The notes below the pieces were generated by a model. That model was not told where the DNA came from, did not search any database, and worked only from the letters and a program-made list of their open reading frames with translations. From Acetobacteraceae bacterium (GTDB lineage Bacteria; Pseudomonadota; Alphaproteobacteria; Acetobacterales; Acetobacteraceae), in the NCBI GenBank assembly GCA_947446625.1, contig CANFIE010000107.1, positions 1 through 10,160 of the forward strand: DNA of 10,160 bases, in the 5' to 3' direction. The position numbers were made by a program, and so were the translations under genes. Positions within the stretch are counted from its first letter, which is position 1; every line of letters starts with the position of its first letter. Positions 6,422-10,160 of the stretch are shown here, in pieces.

Positions 6422-7054
6422 TTATTCCGCATCGGGCTGGCGTTCGGGCGCGGCCTCGGAGAAGGCGGGCATGGCGAGGCTGGCGGCCTCGGCGGCCAGA
6501 AGCCGCGGCATGGCGGTGGTGACGACGTTGAAGCGCCGGGCGTTGTAGAGTTGCGGCACCAGGGCAAGGTCCGCCAGGGTGGGCCTAGCGCCGAAGCAGA
6601 AGGGGCCGGACTCCTGGGCGATCAGCGCCTCGCAGGCGGCCAGACCCTCAGCGATGGTGTCATGCGCCCAGGCGTTCACCGTGGCATCGTCATGCCCCAG
6701 GGCGCGCAGGCGGGAGAGGATCTTCAGATTCTGCACCGCGTGGATTTCGCAGGCGATGGCCTGGGCGAAGGCGCGGACGCGGGCACGCTGCACAGGGTCG
6801 GCCGGCATCAGGCGGGGCGTGGGGTGGGTTTCGTCCAGGTATTCCACAATGGCCAGCGACTGGGTCAGCGCCGTGCCGTCCTCCAGCACCAGTGCGGGCA
6901 CCAGGCCTTGCGGGTTGGTGGGCAGGTAGTCGACGCTGCGCTGTTCGCCACGGCGCAGGTGGCGGAAGCGATGCTCGGCCTGCAGGCCTTTGAGGTTGAG
7001 CGCGATGCGGACCCGATAGGCCGCGCTGGAGCGATAATAGCCGTAGAGCAGCAT
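6422..7054 (-). CDS. maiA: Maleylacetoacetate isomerase / zeta-class glutathione S-transferase
   Basis: A 210-residue soluble enzyme of normal length for MaiA. The family uses glutathione to isomerise maleylacetoacetate to fumarylacetoacetate (tyrosine/homogentisate route), and related members isomerise maleylpyruvate (gentisate route). The N-terminal thioredoxin-like domain has the zeta signature YRSSAAYRVRIALNLKGL (7-24), with the active-site serines S9/S10; the signature cysteine of eukaryotic enzymes is alanine here, as in many bacterial ones. It also has the cis-proline stretch GLVPAL (50-55) and the glutathione-binding QSLAIVEYLDE (65-75). The helical C-terminal domain contains EIHAVQNLKIL (103-113) and the GST N-capping region RPTLADLALVPQLYNA. 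The start is the ATG at 7054, overlapping the preceding stop as TGATG; a TTG at 7057 is the alternative. GGAGG (7060-7064) lies 5 nt upstream. No homogentisate dioxygenase or fumarylacetoacetase is nearby, so the physiological substrate is open. Confidence 0.88.
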   Translation of the reverse strand: MLLYGYYRSSAAYRVRIALNLKGLQAEHRFRHLRRGEQRSVDYLPTNPQGLVPALVLEDGTALTQSLAIVEYLDETHPTPRLMPADPVQRARVRAFAQAIACEIHAVQNLKILSRLRALGHDDATVNAWAHDTIAEGLAACEALIAQESGPFCFGARPTLADLALVPQLYNARRFNVVTTAMPRLLAAEAASLAMPAFSEAAPERQPDAE

Positions 7055-8193
7055 CAACGCCTCCCGAGCATGTTCCGCGCGATGATGACGCGCATGATTT
7101 CGTTGGTGCCTTCCAGAATGCGATGCACGCGCAAATCCCGCACCAGCTTTTCAATGCCGTAGTCGGCCAGGTAGCCGTAGCCGCCGAGCAATTGCAGTGC
7201 GTCATCGGCGATGCGGTGGCAGGTATCAGTCGCGAAGCGCTTGGCCATGGCGCAGAAGGCGCCGGCATCGGGGGCCTTGTCGTCCAGCTTGCCGCAGGCG
7301 CGCCACAGCAGGGTGCGGCTGGCTTCCAGTTCAGTCAGCATATCGGCCAGGCGGAACTGGGTGTTTTGATAGTCGGCGATGGGTTTGCCGAAGGCGGTGC
7401 GGTCCTTCACATAGGCCAGGGCCTTGTCCAGCGCCGCTTGCGCGCCGCCAACGCTGCAGGCGGCGATGTTGAGGCGGCCGCCATCCAGCCCTGCCATGGC
7501 GAACTTGAAGCCTTCGCCCTCATTGCCCAGCAGGGCGCTGGCGGGCACGCGGGCAGCGTCGAAGATAACCTGGCGGGTGGGCTGGGCGTTCCAGCCCATT
7601 TTCTTTTCATTGGCGCCGAAGGAAAGGCCGGGCGTGTCCTTTTCCACCAGCAGGGCGGAGATGCCGCGGGGCGTGTCGTCTCCGGTGCGGACCATGGTGA
7701 GGTAGAGGTCGGAGACGCCGGCGCCGCTGATGAATTGCTTGGCGCCATCCAGCACGTAGTGGTCGCCGTCTCGGCGCGCTTTGGTGCGCAGCGCGGCGGC
7801 GTCGCTGCCGCTGCCAGGTTCGGTGAGGCAGTAGCTGGCGATCTTCTCCATGCCCACCAACTGCGGCAGCCAGTGCTTGCGCTGCGCGTCGCTGCCGAAG
7901 CGGTCGATCATCCAGGCGACCATGTTGTGGATGGAGAGGAAGGCCGAGATGGTCGGGCAGCCGGTGGCCAGGGCTTCGAATACCACGGCGGCGTCGAGCC
8001 GGCTGAGACCGGCGCCGCCGCTTTCCTCGCGCACATACAACGCGGCCATGCCGAGGCTGGCGGCCTCCCGCAGCACATCCACCGGGAAGTGGCGGGCTTC
8101 GTCCCAGGCCTGGGCGTTGGGCGCCAGGCGGTCAGCGGCAAAGGCCAGGGCCACTTCGCGGAGTTCGCGGGTGGCTTCGGGCAGGTCGAACAT
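7054..8193 (-). CDS. Acyl-CoA dehydrogenase, probably isobutyryl-CoA dehydrogenase (ACAD8-like)
   Basis: A 379-residue FAD flavoenzyme that makes an alpha-beta double bond in an acyl-CoA and passes electrons to electron-transfer flavoprotein. The acyl-CoA dehydrogenase signatures are present: SYCLTEPGSGSDAA (120-133), FISGAGVSDLYLTMVRTG (154-171), the FAD/dimer region DRTAFGKPIADYQNTQFRLADM (264-285) and QLLGGYGY...VRDLRVHRILEGTNEIMR (334-368). E361 in ILEGTNE is the likely catalytic base, in the position used by isobutyryl-, short- and medium-chain enzymes rather than isovaleryl-CoA dehydrogenase. From memory, segments such as ISGAG-SD, EKKMGWNAQPTR and GLDGGRLNIA match human ACAD8 closely, which points to valine breakdown (isobutyryl-CoA to methacrylyl-CoA). 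A short/branched-chain specificity is the alternative. The start is taken as the ATG at 8193 (TGATG overlap with the upstream gene); the GTG at 8196 is possible. Its own Shine-Dalgarno is weak, so translation is probably coupled. Confidence 0.9.
   Translation of the reverse strand: MFDLPEATRELREVALAFAADRLAPNAQAWDEARHFPVDVLREAASLGMAALYVREESGGAGLSRLDAAVVFEALATGCPTISAFLSIHNMVAWMIDRFGSDAQRKHWLPQLVGMEKIASYCLTEPGSGSDAAALRTKARRDGDHYVLDGAKQFISGAGVSDLYLTMVRTGDDTPRGISALLVEKDTPGLSFGANEKKMGWNAQPTRQVIFDAARVPASALLGNEGEGFKFAMAGLDGGRLNIAACSVGGAQAALDKALAYVKDRTAFGKPIADYQNTQFRLADMLTELEASRTLLWRACGKLDDKAPDAGAFCAMAKRFATDTCHRIADDALQLLGGYGYLADYGIEKLVRDLRVHRILEGTNEIMRVIIARNMLGRR
7060..7064 (-). promoter_or_regulatory. 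Shine-Dalgarno site of maiA inside the upstream gene's last codons
   Basis: GGAGG on the minus strand, 5 nt before the ATG at 7054, embedded in the codons for the final Gly-Arg-Arg of the acyl-CoA dehydrogenase. It supports the ATG over the TTG one codon earlier. Confidence 0.6.
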
Positions 8194-10160
8194 CACAGCG
8201 CCGCCAGCTTGGCTCGGGTGGCTTCCAGGTTGCGCAGCTTGATGTGGCCGTAGCCCTTCACGCCAGCCCAGGCCTCCGCCCAGGCGCAGGCACGGGCATG
8301 GCTTTCCGGCGTCAGGCTGGCCAGGGCGGCCTGGATGCCGGCGCGGAATTCGCCGGGCAGCGCGCGTTCGGTGCGGCGTTCCTCGGTGTTGCCGAAGACA
8401 TCCAGCGCCGTGCCGCGCAGCGCCTTGCCATGGCGCAGCAGGCGCAGCGCGCCCAGCATCCAGGGGCCGAAGGTGAGCTTGCGCGGTTGGCCGGTAACGG
8501 GGTCCAGCTTCGCCAGCATGGGCGGGGCCAGGTTGAGTTCCACCCGCTGGGTGCCGGTGAAGTGCTGCGCCAGCTCGGCACGCCAGGCCGGCAGGCTGTG
8601 CAGGCGGGCGACTTCGTATTCGTCCTTGTAGGCCATCAGCCGGTGTAACTGGGTAGCCACGGCGCGGCTCAGGCGTTCCTGGCCGGGCATGATGGTCTGT
8701 TCCGCCCGGCGCACGCTGGCGACGAAGCCGGCGTATTCATCGGCGTAGGCGGCGTTCTGGTAGGCGGTGAGGTCGGCGGTGCGGCGGGCCAGCAGGACGT
8801 CCAGCGTCTCGGCTTCCGGCACGATGACGCTGGGCGGCGCCAGGGCGGCGGCGCGGCCGAGCGCGAAGGCGGCCTTGTTACGCTCGATCTGCGCGCCGTT
8901 GAGTTCCAGCGCGCGGTTGATCGCCTCGCTGCTCAGCGGCAGCAGGCCGCGCTGGTAGGCCACGCCGAGCAGCCAGACATTGAGGTAAATGAGGTCGCCC
9001 ATGGCTTCCTCCACCACCTGGATGCCGGGCATGGTGATGACCTCGCGGCAGGCCTTGCGGACGCTGGCGAGCATGCCCTCGCGGTCGTAGCGGGTGGAGG
9101 TATCCAGCACGAATTGCGCGGTGGGTTGCAGGTCTGCGTTCAGCACGGCCACGGTGCGGCTGGCGCCGAGCAGCGGGCGGGCGGTGCGGCCCTGGGCCAC
9201 CACCATGTCGGCGGAGAGCAGCAGGTCGGCGCGGCCCATGCCGATGCGCGGCGCGTCGATGGTCTCGGGTGCGGCATTGACGCGGCCGATGCGGAGCTGA
9301 GCGAAGACGCCACCGCCCTTCTGCGCCAGGCCGAGCATATCCACGCTGCGGACCGGACGACCTTCGATATGCGCCGCCATGGCGAGGATGGCGCCAAGCG
9401 CGGTGACGCCCTGGCCGCCGACGCCAGCGAGCAGGATGTTCCAGGCCGGCTCGCCCTCACGCGCATCGGGGCGGGGCGGTTCGGGCAGGTTGCCGTCAAC
9501 GGTGGGGAGGGCGGGCTTCACCGGTTCGGCGCCCACCAGCGTGACGAAGGAGGGGCAGAAGCCCTGGACGCAGGAAAGGTCCTGGTTGCAGGCGCTTTGG
9601 TCGATGGCGCGCTTGCGGCCGAACTCGGTCTCCAGCGGCTCCACCGCCAGGCAGTTGGAGGCGGCGGAGCAGTCGCCGCAATCCTCGCAGACGCGCGGGT
9701 TGATGACGGCGCGCTTGATGGCGGCGGCCTGGGTGCCGCGCTTGCGCTTGCGGCGGCGTTCCGTGGCGCATTGCTGGTCGAAGATCAGGATGGAGACGCC
9801 CTGCCCTTCGCGCAGCTCGCGCTGCACCTGGTCCAGCTCACTGCGGTGACGGTATTCGGTGAGCGCCGGCATGCGCGGGTCTTCGGCGTGGCGGTCGGGG
9901 TCGTCGCTGACCACCACAATCTTCTGCGCACCTTCGGCATGCACCTGCGCCGCGATCATCGGCACGGTCATCTCGCCTTCGGGCACCTGGCCGCCGGTCA
10001 TGGCCACGGCGCTGTTGACCAGGATTTTGTAGGTCATGTTGGTGCCGGAGGCGAGCGCCTGGCGGATGCTGAGCAGGCCGGAATGCGCGTAGGTGCCGTC
10101 GCCGATATTCACGAACATGTGCTTCTCGGTGACGAAGGGCGCCATGCCGATCCAGGGCTG
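8193..10160 (-). CDS. Indolepyruvate:ferredoxin oxidoreductase, fused alpha-gamma type (N-terminal part beyond window)
   Basis: 655 residues are visible and the frame stays open to the right edge (QPWIG precedes the Met at 10145), so the N-terminus lies outside; family members are about 1,150-1,200 residues. It converts an aryl (possibly other) 2-oxo acid plus CoA to acyl-CoA, CO2 and reduced ferredoxin. Numbered from the Met at 10145: the TPP-binding domain shows NIGDGTYAHSG (13-23) and ILVNSAVAMTGGQ (41-53). A ferredoxin-like segment has CEDCGDCSAASNC (C153, C156, C159, C165), followed by C186, C192 and C197, for iron-sulfur clusters. The gamma domain begins WNILLAGVGGQGVTALG (235-251) and includes SVDMLGLAQKGGGVFAQLRIG (268-288, a known landmark). 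The C-terminal region (about 440-650) contains LAPP...TGQPRKLTFGPWM and the tail GYGHIKLRNL, typical of the fused proteobacterial form. It is the upstream visible gene of the operon, and its TGA overlaps the dehydrogenase ATG. Confidence 0.93.
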   Translation of the reverse strand, partial: QPWIGMAPFVTEKHMFVNIGDGTYAHSGLLSIRQALASGTNMTYKILVNSAVAMTGGQVPEGEMTVPMIAAQVHAEGAQKIVVVSDDPDRHAEDPRMPALTEYRHRSELDQVQRELREGQGVSILIFDQQCATERRRKRKRGTQAAAIKRAVINPRVCEDCGDCSAASNCLAVEPLETEFGRKRAIDQSACNQDLSCVQGFCPSFVTLVGAEPVKPALPTVDGNLPEPPRPDAREGEPAWNILLAGVGGQGVTALGAILAMAAHIEGRPVRSVDMLGLAQKGGGVFAQLRIGRVNAAPETIDAPRIGMGRADLLLSADMVVAQGRTARPLLGASRTVAVLNADLQPTAQFVLDTSTRYDREGMLASVRKACREVITMPGIQVVEEAMGDLIYLNVWLLGVAYQRGLLPLSSEAINRALELNGAQIERNKAAFALGRAAALAPPSVIVPEAETLDVLLARRTADLTAYQNAAYADEYAGFVASVRRAEQTIMPGQERLSRAVATQLHRLMAYKDEYEVARLHSLPAWRAELAQHFTGTQRVELNLAPPMLAKLDPVTGQPRKLTFGPWMLGALRLLRHGKALRGTALDVFGNTEERRTERALPGEFRAGIQAALASLTPESHARACAWAEAWAGVKGYGHIKLRNLEATRAKLAAL

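Noticed and set aside
6392..7162. 256-residue open frame on the plus strand opposite maiA
   Set aside because: Antisense shadow: composition rich in Gly/His/Gln, no domain recognisable, no Shine-Dalgarno, and it covers a confident gene.
7123..8253. 376-residue open frame on the plus strand opposite the acyl-CoA dehydrogenase
   Set aside because: Low-complexity Ala/Gly/His/Gln-rich product typical of antisense frames in GC-rich DNA; the opposing strand encodes a full, motif-complete enzyme.

Overview
This is a GC-rich, gene-dense window from a proteobacterium. The compact overlapping genes, the codon use (few AT-ending codons), the TRAP transporter, and the fused indolepyruvate oxidoreductase beside an acyl-CoA dehydrogenase fit an alphaproteobacterium, perhaps an Acetobacteraceae/Rhodospirillales member. 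That placement is an impression, not a computed result. I see no tRNA, rRNA, CRISPR array, insertion sequence or phage gene.

Layout. (1) 1-2124 (+) is the 3' portion of a large extracellular RTX-type protein. It has glycine/aspartate/asparagine-rich calcium-binding-like repeats on both sides of two tandem cadherin/VCBS-like domains, and a C-terminal type I secretion signal region. It is cut by the left window edge. (2) A strong hairpin at 2142-2176 separates it from a convergent gene and probably terminates both. (3) 2193-3155 (-) is a DapA/NanA-superfamily lyase or aldolase. (4) Divergent from it, across a 114-nt promoter region, is a complete TRAP transporter operon at 3270-6069 (+): periplasmic binding protein, small membrane subunit and large membrane subunit, with 4-nt overlaps. 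(5) 10160-6071 (-) is a second operon, read right to left. It holds a fused indolepyruvate:ferredoxin oxidoreductase (cut by the right edge), an acyl-CoA dehydrogenase closest to isobutyryl-CoA dehydrogenase, a maleylacetoacetate isomerase/zeta-class GST, and a small exported protein of unknown function. The first three are joined by TGATG stop-start overlaps.

How the genes may work together. The TRAP system probably imports an organic acid, and the divergent lyase may cleave that compound or a derivative. The leftward operon looks catabolic for amino-acid carbon skeletons. A 2-keto acid (arylpyruvate, or possibly branched-chain) would be oxidatively decarboxylated to an acyl-CoA, an acyl-CoA would be dehydrogenated, and a cis-enediol acid would be isomerised. 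These three steps do not form one textbook pathway, which makes the operon the most interesting biochemical question here. All complete genes look intact. I did not find a convincing wholly new system.
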